This document shows positions 1-9,523 of a stretch of 64,000 nt of DNA, in pieces (position 1 is the stretch's first letter; the number at the start of each line of letters is the position of its first letter). A program made the translations under genes and the position numbers. The stretch is taken from assembly GCF_964059005.1 (NCBI RefSeq), contig NZ_OZ060389.1, positions 124,001-188,000 on the forward strand. Direction: 5' to 3'. Source of the stretch: Buchnera aphidicola (Thelaxes suberi) (GTDB lineage: Bacteria > Pseudomonadota > Gammaproteobacteria > Enterobacterales > Enterobacteriaceae). The notes under the pieces are model-generated. The model ran no database searches and was not told the origin of the DNA. It was given only the letters and a program-made list of their open reading frames with translations.

Positions 1-486
1 AAATGTTTAGAAAATATCTCTGAATCAATAAATATTGCCTGTATGCAAACTAATAAGGTTATTATTATAATAGAAAATACTGCCGGACAAGGTAGTAGTG
101 TAGGTTATAATTTTAATCATTTATCAAAAATTATTAATAATATTACTGATAAATCACGTATAGGAGTTTGTTTAGATACATGTCATTTATTTGCTTCAGG
201 GTATGATTTAAGTTCTAATAGATCTTGCAATAATCTTTTAGATAATTTTGATAAAAAAATAGGTATTAAGTATTTAAAAGTAATACATTTAAACGATGCA
301 AAATGTAATTTTAATAGTAAAGTTGATCGACATCATAGTTTAGGGTTAGGTAAAATTGGTATTACATTATTTAAATGGGTTATGAATAATCCTTATTTTT
401 TAAATTTACCAATTATAGTTGAAAGTATTGACTCAACTTTATGGCAGAAAGAATTATTATGGTTACGTTCATTAGTAGTTAAATAA
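1..486 (+). CDS. nfo: Endonuclease IV (AP endonuclease), 5' end outside the window
   Basis: Endonuclease IV of base-excision repair, a zinc-dependent TIM-barrel enzyme that cuts the DNA backbone 5' of abasic sites. The frame is open to the first base of the window (KCLENISESINIAC precedes the first internal Met), so the gene is cut by the window edge and is not itself truncated. About 161 of the usual ~285 residues are visible. Metal-ligand motifs of the family follow in order: ENTAGQ, LDTCH, HLND, DRHH and a C-terminal VES. The C-terminus ends where E. coli Nfo ends, within a few residues. With ung it is part of the small repair set in this window. Confidence 0.95.
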   Translation, partial: KCLENISESINIACMQTNKVIIIIENTAGQGSSVGYNFNHLSKIINNITDKSRIGVCLDTCHLFASGYDLSSNRSCNNLLDNFDKKIGIKYLKVIHLNDAKCNFNSKVDRHHSLGLGKIGITLFKWVMNNPYFLNLPIIVESIDSTLWQKELLWLRSLVVK

Positions 487-703
487 ATTTAAAATAAATA
501 TTTTAAAGTATTAATTTATATTAATAATATGTTTTTTAAAATATTTAAAAATGTTAATATTATTTTATGTTAAATTGAGTCAATAATAAAATTTATTCTT
601 TTATTGTAGAATATAAATAAATTATTAATTTATATTTAAATTTATTTGATTGTTTTATGTTTATTTTATATAAATAATTTTAAATACTATTTATGGATAA
701 ACT

Positions 704-991
704 ATGTTAACTGTTATTGCAGAAAATCGTATAAAAGTTGGTAAGAGTTCTAGTCGTTGTTTAAGAAATAATAATAAATTTCCAGCGATTATATATGGAA
801 AAAATATACAACCGATATATATATCTATTGATCATAATATTTTTTTAAAAATATACGAAAATAATAAATTTGATTTTAATAAAATTAGTATAAGATTAAA
901 TGAAAAATTACATTATATAGCTAAAATCAAAGATATACAAAAACATCCTTTTAAAAAAAAATTTTTACATATTGATTTTATATTAAAATAA
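704..991 (+). CDS. rplY: 50S ribosomal protein L25
   Basis: 5S rRNA-binding protein L25 of the large ribosomal subunit. At 95 aa it has the short single-domain length typical of enterobacteria (94 aa in E. coli), without the C-terminal CTC extension. Family signatures are the N-terminal SSRCLR-x-NNKFPAIIYG and the C-terminal KDIQKHPFKKKFLHIDF. A weak GGAT ribosome-binding site precedes the ATG. It stands alone between nfo and a tRNA gene, all on the plus strand. Confidence 0.97.
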   Translation: MLTVIAENRIKVGKSSSRCLRNNNKFPAIIYGKNIQPIYISIDHNIFLKIYENNKFDFNKISIRLNEKLHYIAKIKDIQKHPFKKKFLHIDFILK

Positions 992-1085
992 AAATATTTA
1001 ATTAATTTTTTATATATAAAAAATATTTTTATATAATTTTATTATATTTTTTAATAATATAAAAAATATATATAACTATAATTTT

Positions 1086-1159
1086 CGGCACGTGGCGCAG
1101 CTTGGTAGCGCGCTGTCATGGGGTGGCAGAAGTCAGAGGTTCAAATCCTCTCGTGCCGA
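1086..1159 (+). tRNA. tRNA-Pro (anticodon GGG)
   Basis: A complete 74-nt cloverleaf. The acceptor arms CGGCACG and CGTGCCG pair perfectly, the D arm holds AGCTTGGTA, the anticodon stem CTGTC/GGCAG (one G-U pair) encloses the loop ATGGGGT, and the T arm carries GGTTCAAATCC. The sequence closely follows E. coli proL, which reads CCC/CCU codons. The discriminator A is followed by TAATA, so the 3' CCA is not encoded and must be added by the CCA-adding enzyme. Confidence 0.96.
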
Positions 1160-1195
1160 TAATATATAATTAATATATATATTTAAATATATATC

Positions 1196-1963
1196 TTATA
1201 TCATAAGAAATATTTTATGTAATGATTGCCTAAATATGTACATTTTAGGATGAAATTGAATAAGTATCAAACTTATAATTCCAGCACAAAGCATTATAAA
1301 AGCAAAAAAAAATAATTTTTTATAAGATATTGAAAATAACATTATATTATATTTATATGCTTTCCACCCTCTCCATAACAACCATACTCCGAAGCAATTA
1401 ATTAATATAATAAAGATTATTATTATTTTGAAATAATCATTTTGTTCTATTAATTCTGGAGTATTAATAGCTATTCCTGCGCAAATACCTGGTATAAAAT
1501 ATAATATAGGCCAAAATATGCATGCAATAATATTAGGTAAAAAAAATTTTGATATTGGAAGTTGCAACATTCCAGCGATAATTGGTACAATTGGTCTTGT
1601 AGGACCAATAAATCTCCCCATTAATATAGTAAAATGACTATATTTATGCAGCGCTTTTTTAGTAAATTCAAATATAGAATAATATTTTTTTAATAAAAAT
1701 AAGTTACTTAACCAATTTTTGCATTTCCATCCTACATAATAAGAAATCCAATCTCCTAATAAACAACCTGCTATGCCAGATATCCATGCAAAATATACAT
1801 TTAATTGTCTATCTCCTATTAAAATACCTACCCCTGTCATTAAAACAATACTAGGAAATAATAAACCGATAATTGGTAAAGATGCTATAAAAGATGTAAT
1901 ACCTACTAAGATTAGAGCATATTCTATCGGTTGTTTTTTTAAAAATAATAACCAAGATTCCAT
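1196..1963 (-). CDS. yabI: DedA-family inner membrane protein YabI
   Basis: Polytopic inner-membrane protein of the DedA/SNARE-associated superfamily. Other members of this superfamily act in lipid flipping or proton-linked membrane homeostasis; the exact substrate of YabI is not established. At 255 aa it matches E. coli YabI (254 aa) in length and along its whole sequence. It has several hydrophobic helices and the family signature GRFIGPTRPIVPIIAGMLQLP in the middle, with GDWISYYVGW upstream. It is convergent with the tRNA gene, with only 36 bp between them. It has no visible operon partner. Confidence 0.93.
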   Translation of the reverse strand: MESWLLFLKKQPIEYALILVGITSFIASLPIIGLLFPSIVLMTGVGILIGDRQLNVYFAWISGIAGCLLGDWISYYVGWKCKNWLSNLFLLKKYYSIFEFTKKALHKYSHFTILMGRFIGPTRPIVPIIAGMLQLPISKFFLPNIIACIFWPILYFIPGICAGIAINTPELIEQNDYFKIIIIFIILINCFGVWLLWRGWKAYKYNIMLFSISYKKLFFFAFIMLCAGIISLILIQFHPKMYIFRQSLHKIFLMI

Positions 1964-2357
1964 AAATTTTTTTTTTATTTATTAAAGAAATATTTTTTAT
2001 TTTTAATATTAAAAAATTAATAAATTTTATTTTAATATTTTTAATAAAAAAATTAATTATTATAATATCATAAAAATTATTTATTATTTTAATTGTAATT
2101 TAATTAATAAAAATTTTTTTATAAAAGAATGTTTTTGTTTAATTTTATTTAAATTTTTATTATAAAAATGTATATGAAATATATAGCTTTACTATATAAT
2201 AATTTTATAAAATTACATACATATTATGAATAAAGTTATTTTTTTTTAAAAATGCATTTTTATTTATTGCGATAGAATTATAGTAATGAATTTTAATAAA
2301 ATTTTTAATAAATTATATTCTATAAATTTTGATACTATTAAAAATTAAATTTATTTT
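1964..2357. other. Intergenic region without a recognisable gene
   Basis: Divergent spacer between yabI (minus) and rsmA (plus), almost pure A/T. No tRNA, conserved peptide or clear promoter hexamers could be recognised. In E. coli pdxA and surA lie upstream of rsmA, so this may be the eroded site of those genes, but no residual similarity is readable. Confidence 0.5.
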
Positions 2358-3164
2358 ATGAAAAATATAAAACTAAAAATGATAGAAAACGTTTTTCCTA
2401 ATAAAGATTTTAGTCAAAATTTTTTATTAGATCTGAGTGTTATACAAAAAATAATGACTTGTCTAACACCTCATAAAAAACATTTTTTTTTAGAAATAGG
2501 TCCTGGTTTGGGTGCATTGACTATACCAATTTGTAATATAGTTAAAAATATAGCAGTAATTGAAATCGACATGCGTATGATAAATATATTAAAAAAAAAG
2601 CTTGCGAATTATTCTGTTAAATTTATTAATGCAAATGCATTATATTTTAATTACTTTAATTTATTAAATTTAAATAAAAATAAGTTAATACGCATTATTG
2701 GTAATCTTCCTTATAACATTGCTACTAAATTAATTTTTGTATTATTAGATACGATAAAAATCGTATATGATATGCATTTTATGCTACAATATGAAGTAGC
2801 ATGCAGATTTTTTGCATCTCCAGGAACTCATTTTTATAGTCGTATTTCTGTTATCATGCAATATTATTGTGACATTAAACCATTATTTATTGTGGATGCT
2901 AATTCTTTTTTTCCTGTTCCGAAAGTAAAATCGTATTTTATACGATTAAAAAAAAAAAAAAAACAATACCCAAAAGTTAATATAAAAATGCTTAATTTAG
3001 TAACTAAAACTGCATTTTCTGAAAGAAGAAAATATATAAAAAATAGTTTGTCTAATCTATTCTCTGCTAATACTTTATGTAAATTACATATTGATCCTTT
3101 ACTTAGACCTCAAAATTTATCAGTAGTAGATTATTGTCGTTTAGCGCAATACTTAGATTCATAA
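2358..3164 (+). CDS. rsmA: 16S rRNA (adenine1518/1519-N6)-dimethyltransferase
   Basis: RsmA (KsgA) dimethylates two adjacent adenines in helix 45 of 16S rRNA late in 30S assembly, using S-adenosylmethionine. At 268 aa it compares with 273 in E. coli. Motifs: FSQNFL at the N-terminus, SAM motif EIGPGLGALT, catalytic NLPYNIAT, then MLQYEVACRF and FFPVPKVKS, and C-terminal AFSERRKYIKNSLSNLF. A run of 16 A residues (2948-2963) encodes five lysines within RLKKKKKQ and keeps frame. An internal ATG eight codons in (2379) is a possible alternative start; neither has a good ribosome-binding site. apaH follows closely, as in E. coli apart from the missing apaG. Confidence 0.96.
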   Translation: MKNIKLKMIENVFPNKDFSQNFLLDLSVIQKIMTCLTPHKKHFFLEIGPGLGALTIPICNIVKNIAVIEIDMRMINILKKKLANYSVKFINANALYFNYFNLLNLNKNKLIRIIGNLPYNIATKLIFVLLDTIKIVYDMHFMLQYEVACRFFASPGTHFYSRISVIMQYYCDIKPLFIVDANSFFPVPKVKSYFIRLKKKKKQYPKVNIKMLNLVTKTAFSERRKYIKNSLSNLFSANTLCKLHIDPLLRPQNLSVVDYCRLAQYLDS

Positions 3165-3223
3165 GAAATATTATGATAAAATATTGAAAAATCATTCAAA
3201 TTTTTTTATTTTAGGAAGGAATC

Positions 3224-4051
3224 ATGTCGATTTATTTTATAGGAGATATTCATGGTTGTTTTGATCAATTACAATTGTTATTAAAAAAAGTACAATTTAA
3301 TAAGCAAAATGACCAATTATGGTCTACTGGAGATCTTGTATCAAGAGGACCTAAATCTTTTGAGGTAGTAAAATATTTATTTTCTTTAGGAGATTCTCTA
3401 AAACTAGTATTAGGTAATCATGACTTACATTTGATTACTTCATATCTTAATCAACAAAATATAAAAAATATGAACAGTGATATGATTTCTTTTTTTCAAG
3501 AAAAAGAAAGTCATGATCTTATTATGTGGATGCGTCAACAACCTTTATTAAGAATTGATTATCGTCATAAATTTATTTTATCACATGCAGGAGTTTATCC
3601 TAATTGGAGCTTAAAAATTGCTCAAGAATATGCTTATGAAGCAACAAAAATTATTAATAGCGATCAATATATAAATTATTTTAATAGTATAGCTAATATT
3701 AAAAATAATTATTGGAATAGCGATGCAAATAATATTCAAAAGTTTTATTTTACTATTAATTCTTTAACAAGAATGAGGTATTGTGAACTAAATGGATCAT
3801 TGAATATGAAAGAAAAATTACCTCCGAATAAATTATTTAAAAATAATAATATTAAGTTAATACCTTGGTTTGAGATGCATCATGCTATTCCAAAAGAATA
3901 TTCCTTTATTTTTGGTCATTGGTCGGCTTTAAATGGAAAAGGAACCCCAAAAAGGTTTTTTCCATTAGATACTGGGTGTTGTTGGGGAAAGAATTTAACT
4001 TTATTAAGATGGGAAGATAAAAAAATTTTTTCTCAACCCTTTTATTATTAG
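3224..4051 (+). CDS. apaH: Bis(5'-nucleosyl)-tetraphosphatase, symmetrical
   Basis: ApaH splits diadenosine tetraphosphate into two ADP and also acts as an RNA decapping enzyme in E. coli. At 275 aa it compares with 280. The metallophosphoesterase signature is intact: GDIHGC, GDLVSRGP, LGNHD, and the histidines in SHAGVYP and FGHWS. The ATG is preceded by a strong AGGAAGGA ribosome-binding site. It lies 59 bp downstream of rsmA. In E. coli apaG sits between these genes and folA follows apaH; neither is here, and carB of the opposite strand ends only 28 bp away. Confidence 0.97.
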   Translation: MSIYFIGDIHGCFDQLQLLLKKVQFNKQNDQLWSTGDLVSRGPKSFEVVKYLFSLGDSLKLVLGNHDLHLITSYLNQQNIKNMNSDMISFFQEKESHDLIMWMRQQPLLRIDYRHKFILSHAGVYPNWSLKIAQEYAYEATKIINSDQYINYFNSIANIKNNYWNSDANNIQKFYFTINSLTRMRYCELNGSLNMKEKLPPNKLFKNNNIKLIPWFEMHHAIPKEYSFIFGHWSALNGKGTPKRFFPLDTGCCWGKNLTLLRWEDKKIFSQPFYY

Positions 4052-4079
4052 TAAAATATTGTTATTTTAGATATGCATA

Positions 4080-7000
4080 TTATGCATTGTTATAATTATT
4101 TTTTTTGTATGCTTTTATATATTTTTTATGTAGTAGTTGTATATTATTTACTGTTTTTGTTGGGTTAATACTTAAAGCCATGACTGTAGCGAATGCTGCA
4201 TTTAAAGTTGTATCGAAATGTATTTTATAACGCATAGCATGATTTAAAATTGTATTTTTTTTATTTTTATTGATATTAGAAAACGAAGTAGTATGAACAA
4301 TATAACTGTATTCTTTGTTTTTTAATTGATCTTCAATATTTGGACGTCCAGATTGTATTTTATGTACTAATTTTGATGTAATTCCTGCTTTTTTTAAAGC
4401 ATCTTTAGTTCCTGTAGTTGCATCAATTTTAAATCCGATTTTAATAAGATGCATAGCAAGATTAATAACATTTTTTTTATCTTCATTTTTAACTGATAAC
4501 AAAACTTTTTTATTTTTTTTGACTTTAATTTGAGCTCCTAACATTGATTTAGCAAAAGCTTCTGAAAAAGTAAATCCAATACCCATAGTCTCTCCAGTCG
4601 ATCGCATTTCAGGTCCTAAAATTGGATTAATACCAGAAAATTTATTAAAGGGTAAAATTGCTTCTTTTATAGAAAAGAAAAGAGGAATAAATTCATTTAT
4701 ATTGTCATAATTTTGTTGTTTTAAACTATTACCAACTATAATGTTTGCTGCAATTTTTGCTAATGAAATGCCGGTCGATTTGGCTATAAAAGGAATTGTT
4801 CGCGAAGCTCGAGGATTTACTTCTAAAATAAAAATTTTACTGTTTTTTATAGCAAATTGAATATTAATTAATCCGATAACTCCTATTTTTAAAGCTAACC
4901 TCTTTGTTTGTTCTCGTATTTTTTCTTTAATAATATCAGAAATAGTATAAGTTGGTAGAGAGCAAGCGGAATCTCCAGAATGAATTCCAGCTTGTTCAAT
5001 ATGTTCCATAATACCTCCTATTAATACATTTTCTCCATCACATACAGCATCTACATCTATTTCAGTTGCATTATCTAAATATTGATCTAACAATATAGAA
5101 TTATTAGAAATATTGTTATTTATTTGCATATTTTTTTTAAAGTATTGATTTAGTTCCTTTGTATTATGTAGTATTTCCATACTACGCCCTCCTAAAACAT
5201 AAGAAGGTCTAGCCATCAGTGGATAACCAATATTTTTTGCAGCTATGTTTGCTTGATATAATGTATTTACTGTTTTATTATAAGGTTGTATCAATTTTAA
5301 TTCTTTTACTATTTTTTGAAATCTATTTCTATTTTCTGCTTTATCAATTGCGTTGGGGCTAGTTCCTAAAATTTTAATATTTTCTTTATGTAGTGATTTT
5401 GCGAGTTTTAATGGTGTTTGACCTCCATATTGGATAATTACTCCATATGGTTGCTCTATACGAATAATTTCTAAAATATTTTCTAATGTAATGGGTTCAA
5501 AATATAATCTATTGGATGTATCGTAATCAGTGGAAACTGTTTCTGGATTACAATTTATCATTATAGTTTCAAATCCAATTTTTTGTAACTCAAATGATGC
5601 ATGTACACAACAATAATCAAACTCGATTCCTTGTCCAATTCGATTAGGGCCACTTCCTAATATTAATACTTTTTTTCTAAAATTTTTAGTAGGATTTGAT
5701 TCGCATTCACTACCATTCCATGTAGAATACATATAAGCTGTTTTTGTTTCAAATTCAGCTGCACATGTATCGATTCGTTTAAATATAGGATGTAAATGAA
5801 AATTATTTCTTTTTTTTCGCACGGTTTCTTGGTCTGAATTAATTAATTCAGCAATTCGAATATCAGAAAATCCTTTTTTTTTGATAGTTTTAAAAAAATG
5901 AATATTAATATTTTCAATGTTGTTTTTTTTTATTTTTTCTTCTGTTTCTATTAGGTCTTTAATTTCATATAAAAACCATTTGTCAATATAAGTCAGTTTA
6001 TGAATTTTTTCTAATGATATACCATTACGAAAAGCATCAGCAATAAACCATAATCGATCAGAACCTGGTTCTTTTAATTCATATTCAATTTTTTTAATTA
6101 TGTCTTTGTTACATAGAATATTATCAATTTTTGAATTGAATCCATATTCATTAATTTCTAAACTGCATATTGCTTTCTGTATAGATTCTTGAAAAGTTGA
6201 ACCAATTGCCATAACTTCTCCCACTGATTTCATTTGAGTAGTGAGTCTGTTATTACATCCATGAAATTTTTCAAAATTAAATCTTGGTATCTTTGTTACA
6301 ATATAATCAATAGATGGTTCAAAAGAAGCTGGTGTCATGTTGTTCGTAATATCATTTTTTAATTCATCAAGAGTATATCCAATAGCGAGTTTTGCTGCAA
6401 TTTTTGCAATAGGAAATCCAGTTGCTTTTGATGCTAATGCAGAAGAGCGAGAAACTCTGGGATTCATTTCAATAACTATCATTTTTCCGTTTTTAGGATT
6501 AATAGCGAATTGAACATTTGCTCCTCCTGTTTTTATTCCAATTTCGTTTAGTATCATTCTTGATGCATTACGCATTTTTTGATATTCTTTATCTGTTAAA
6601 GTTTGTGATGGAGCAATTGTAATAGAATCTCCTGTATGAATCCCCATAGGATCAAAATTTTCTATAGAACATACTACGATAAAATTGTTGTTTATATCTT
6701 GTAATACTTCCATTTCAAATTCTTTCCATCCAATTAAAGATTCATTAATTAATAATTCTTTATTAGAGGAAAGTTGTAATCCTTCATTACAGATATTAAT
6801 AAATTCGTCATAATTGTAAGCCACTCCCCCTCCACTTCCACCCATAGTAAAAGAAGGACGAATTATACATGGAAACTTAATTTTTTTTATTATTTGTAAT
6901 GCATCTTGAATGCTATACGCTAAACCTGATTGTGCAGTATGTAAATTAATTTTTTTCATAGATTCTTCAAATAAACATCTATTTTCTGCTTTATTAATAG

Positions 7001-7364
7001 ATGTAATACTAGAACCTAGTATTTCTACATTAAATTTTTTTAAAACATTGTTTCTATCAAGGTCTAAAACACAATTTAATGCAGTTTGCCCTCCCATTGT
7101 AGCAAGTATAGCTTCTGGACGCTCTTTTTCTATAATTTTTGATAAAATTTTCCAATTTATAGGTTCAATATATGTAATATCTGCTATATCTGGATCAGTC
7201 ATAATCGTAGCAGGATTAGAATTCACTAAAATAATTTTATAATTTTCTTCTCTTAATGCTTTACATGCTTGCACTCCAGAGTAATCGAATTCACACGCTT
7301 GTCCTATGACAATAGGACCTGAACCTAAAATTAAAATAGAATGAATATCATTTCTTTTTGGCAT
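4080..7364 (-). CDS. carB: Carbamoyl-phosphate synthase large subunit
   Basis: Large subunit of carbamoyl-phosphate synthetase. It joins ammonia from CarA, bicarbonate and two ATP into carbamoyl phosphate for arginine and pyrimidine synthesis. At 1094 aa (1073 in E. coli) it has the expected internal duplication. The first ATP-grasp half starts ILILGSGPIVIGQACEFDYS and the second VLILGSGPNRIGQGIEFDY; each has an ExNPRxSR loop (IEMNPRVSRSSAL, LEVNPRASRTIPF). The C-terminal allosteric domain is present (ATTGTKDALKKAGI), although the E. coli NTTSGRR segment reads HTTSFSN, so nucleotide control may differ. It follows carA by 26 bp and is the last gene of the minus-strand run. Confidence 0.98.
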   Translation of the reverse strand: MPKRNDIHSILILGSGPIVIGQACEFDYSGVQACKALREENYKIILVNSNPATIMTDPDIADITYIEPINWKILSKIIEKERPEAILATMGGQTALNCVLDLDRNNVLKKFNVEILGSSITSINKAENRCLFEESMKKINLHTAQSGLAYSIQDALQIIKKIKFPCIIRPSFTMGGSGGGVAYNYDEFINICNEGLQLSSNKELLINESLIGWKEFEMEVLQDINNNFIVVCSIENFDPMGIHTGDSITIAPSQTLTDKEYQKMRNASRMILNEIGIKTGGANVQFAINPKNGKMIVIEMNPRVSRSSALASKATGFPIAKIAAKLAIGYTLDELKNDITNNMTPASFEPSIDYIVTKIPRFNFEKFHGCNNRLTTQMKSVGEVMAIGSTFQESIQKAICSLEINEYGFNSKIDNILCNKDIIKKIEYELKEPGSDRLWFIADAFRNGISLEKIHKLTYIDKWFLYEIKDLIETEEKIKKNNIENINIHFFKTIKKKGFSDIRIAELINSDQETVRKKRNNFHLHPIFKRIDTCAAEFETKTAYMYSTWNGSECESNPTKNFRKKVLILGSGPNRIGQGIEFDYCCVHASFELQKIGFETIMINCNPETVSTDYDTSNRLYFEPITLENILEIIRIEQPYGVIIQYGGQTPLKLAKSLHKENIKILGTSPNAIDKAENRNRFQKIVKELKLIQPYNKTVNTLYQANIAAKNIGYPLMARPSYVLGGRSMEILHNTKELNQYFKKNMQINNNISNNSILLDQYLDNATEIDVDAVCDGENVLIGGIMEHIEQAGIHSGDSACSLPTYTISDIIKEKIREQTKRLALKIGVIGLINIQFAIKNSKIFILEVNPRASRTIPFIAKSTGISLAKIAANIIVGNSLKQQNYDNINEFIPLFFSIKEAILPFNKFSGINPILGPEMRSTGETMGIGFTFSEAFAKSMLGAQIKVKKNKKVLLSVKNEDKKNVINLAMHLIKIGFKIDATTGTKDALKKAGITSKLVHKIQSGRPNIEDQLKNKEYSYIVHTTSFSNINKNKKNTILNHAMRYKIHFDTTLNAAFATVMALSINPTKTVNNIQLLHKKYIKAYKKNNYNNA

Positions 7365-7390
7365 ATTTTTCTCTTGTAAATAGTGTTTTA

Positions 7391-8527
7391 TTAATTTAAT
7401 ATTTTCATTTTTTCAATAAAAATATTAAATATATAAGAAGAATCTTCTGGTCCTGGGTTAGATTCTGGATGACCTTGGAATCCTAATGCTGGAGTATTTT
7501 TTAGAGTTATTCCCTGTATACTTTTATCAAATAATGAAACATGTGTAATTTTAATATTATTTGGAAGATTTTTTGAATCTATAGTAAAATTATGATTTTG
7601 AGCTGTAATGATGACTTGATTATTAATAAGATCTTTTACTGGATGGTTAGATCCATGATGTCCATATTTCATTTTTTTTATGTTAGCGCCATTCGCTAAT
7701 GCAAGTAATTGATGACCTAAACATATTCCTAAAATAGGTATTTTTTTTATTATAATTTTTTTGATGTTTTTAATTGCATATGTACACGGTCTAGGATCTC
7801 CTGGTCCATTTGAAAGAATTATTCCATCTATTCTTTTTTTATTTTTTTTATATATTTTAATAATTTCTTCGAACGGCATTTCTGCTGGAACAATATTAAC
7901 AGAACAATTTTTTTGGGATAATATTTTTAATATACTTTTTTTAACTCCAAAATCGTAAACAATGACATTAAATTTCTTTTCTTTAATAAAAGAATTATTA
8001 ATTTGTGTATTTTTTACAAAAAAATAAGATTTTTTTGTAGATACTATTCGAGCAAGATCCAGATATTCTATTCCTGAAAATTTTTTTATTTTTTTGTAAG
8101 CAGAATAATAATCCTCTTGATGTTCAGTAAAAATACAACCTTTTTGAGATCCTAACCTTCTCAATATATGTGTTATTTTTCTTGTATCAATTCCGGTAAT
8201 ACCGATTATTTTATTTTGAATAAGATAATTTTGTAGACTATTCGTACTTCTTTGATTACTGGATATTTTAGTTAATGTATGAATAATAATACCTTTTGCG
8301 TGAACACGATCTGATTCTTGATCATTTTTATTAATTCCAGTATTACCTATTTGTGGGAATGTAAATGTAATAATTTGATTAGAATACGATGGATCACTTA
8401 ATATCTCTTGATATCCTGTCATAGATGTATTGAATACTATTTCACCTATAATTGATCCATTAATGCCAATAGAATAGCCGTGAAAAATCATTCCATTTTC
8501 TAATACTAATACCGCTTTTTTATTCAA
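7391..8527 (-). CDS. carA: Carbamoyl-phosphate synthase small (glutaminase) subunit
   Basis: Class I glutamine amidotransferase subunit that releases ammonia from glutamine and channels it to CarB. At 378 aa it compares with 382. The catalytic triad is present: Cys in GICLGHQ, and His and Glu in GFQGHPESNPGP. The oxyanion loop lies in ILSNGPGDP. The start is a TTG codon, preceded by AGGGA about nine bases upstream; the N-terminus (MNKKAVLVLENG) aligns directly with E. coli CarA, so the TTG is the natural start. It is between dapB and carB, in E. coli order. Confidence 0.97.
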   Translation of the reverse strand: MNKKAVLVLENGMIFHGYSIGINGSIIGEIVFNTSMTGYQEILSDPSYSNQIITFTFPQIGNTGINKNDQESDRVHAKGIIIHTLTKISSNQRSTNSLQNYLIQNKIIGITGIDTRKITHILRRLGSQKGCIFTEHQEDYYSAYKKIKKFSGIEYLDLARIVSTKKSYFFVKNTQINNSFIKEKKFNVIVYDFGVKKSILKILSQKNCSVNIVPAEMPFEEIIKIYKKNKKRIDGIILSNGPGDPRPCTYAIKNIKKIIIKKIPILGICLGHQLLALANGANIKKMKYGHHGSNHPVKDLINNQVIITAQNHNFTIDSKNLPNNIKITHVSLFDKSIQGITLKNTPALGFQGHPESNPGPEDSSYIFNIFIEKMKILN

Positions 8528-8615
8528 ATTATTTTATCCCTATAAATTGAATTTCTCATTATTTTATTTTTTTATATCAAATTTTATATATGTTTTTTAT
8601 GTTTAAAAAAAATTA

Positions 8616-9401
8616 TTATTTTAATACATCATGCATATCAAATAATCCATTTTTTTTATTTAAAATCCATTTTGCTGCTTGAATTGCTCCTTTAACAAAG
8701 GGTAATCTATTCATTGCTTTATGAGTAATTTCAATTGATTCTGATTCATTAACAAATATAACTTTATGTTCACCAATTATATTTCCAGCTCTGATACTAG
8801 AAAATCCAATTGTATTATTTTTTCTTCCATTAGTTATTTCTTTTTTTCTATATATAGCACTTTTTTCTAAATTCCAATTAAGAGTATTGCAAATTGTATT
8901 CCCTAAATAAAGAGCGGTTCCTGAAGGGGTATCTTTCTTATTTCTATGATGATATTCTATGATTTCAATATCAGTATTATTTCCAATCATTTTTGCTGTT
9001 TTTTTTAACAGTGTATGCATTAAATTTATTCCTATACTAAAATTAGCGGAATGTACTATCCCAATATTTTTTGAAGCTTCCATTATGATTTTTTTTTGTT
9101 GTGAGCTAAAACCAGTAGTACCTATCACCATGTTTTTTTTAAATTTTTGACAAATTATGATTTGTTCCATTGTAGATTTAGGAGTACTAAAATCAATAAT
9201 AACATCAATATCATTATTTTTAATAGCTTGAGATAGACAACTAAATACGTTGAAATTATTTTTTTCATCGTTAAATTGTTGTTTTTTTGTAATAATAGAA
9301 GCTATTAATGTACAATCATTAGTTTGTTGAATTGTTTGCGTTAATAATGTACCTATTTTTCCTAATGCTCCTACTATGGCTATATTTATATTTTTAATCA
9401 T
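8616..9401 (-). CDS. dapB: 4-hydroxy-tetrahydrodipicolinate reductase
   Basis: Lysine/diaminopimelate pathway reductase, relevant both for peptidoglycan precursor supply and for lysine. An in-frame extension reaches 9554 and overlaps lspA, but homology begins at MIKNINIAIVGALGKIG, so I start the gene at the ATG ending at 9401. That ATG has AAAGGT just upstream, and the product is 261 aa (273 in E. coli). Motifs: nucleotide-binding VGALGKIG, VIGTTGF, and the catalytic HHRNKKDTPSGTAL with its His pair and Lys. It follows lspA directly. The fkpB and ispH genes found between lspA and dapB in E. coli are not here. Confidence 0.95.
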   Translation of the reverse strand: MIKNINIAIVGALGKIGTLLTQTIQQTNDCTLIASIITKKQQFNDEKNNFNVFSCLSQAIKNNDIDVIIDFSTPKSTMEQIIICQKFKKNMVIGTTGFSSQQKKIIMEASKNIGIVHSANFSIGINLMHTLLKKTAKMIGNNTDIEIIEYHHRNKKDTPSGTALYLGNTICNTLNWNLEKSAIYRKKEITNGRKNNTIGFSSIRAGNIIGEHKVIFVNESESIEITHKAMNRLPFVKGAIQAAKWILNKKNGLFDMHDVLK

Positions 9402-9523
9402 ACCTTTTTTAATCCTTTTTTGGTGAAATAATTTATAAAAATATGTTTTTATATTCAATTTTTTTATAAGATAAAATTTTATAGTTAATAATAAAAAATC
9501 ATCTTTTTTGTTGAATATATTAT

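Noticed and set aside
1175..1194. 20-bp A/T palindrome between tRNA-Pro and yabI as a terminator
   Set aside because: Made only of A and T in alternating pattern; palindromes like this arise readily by chance in this composition.
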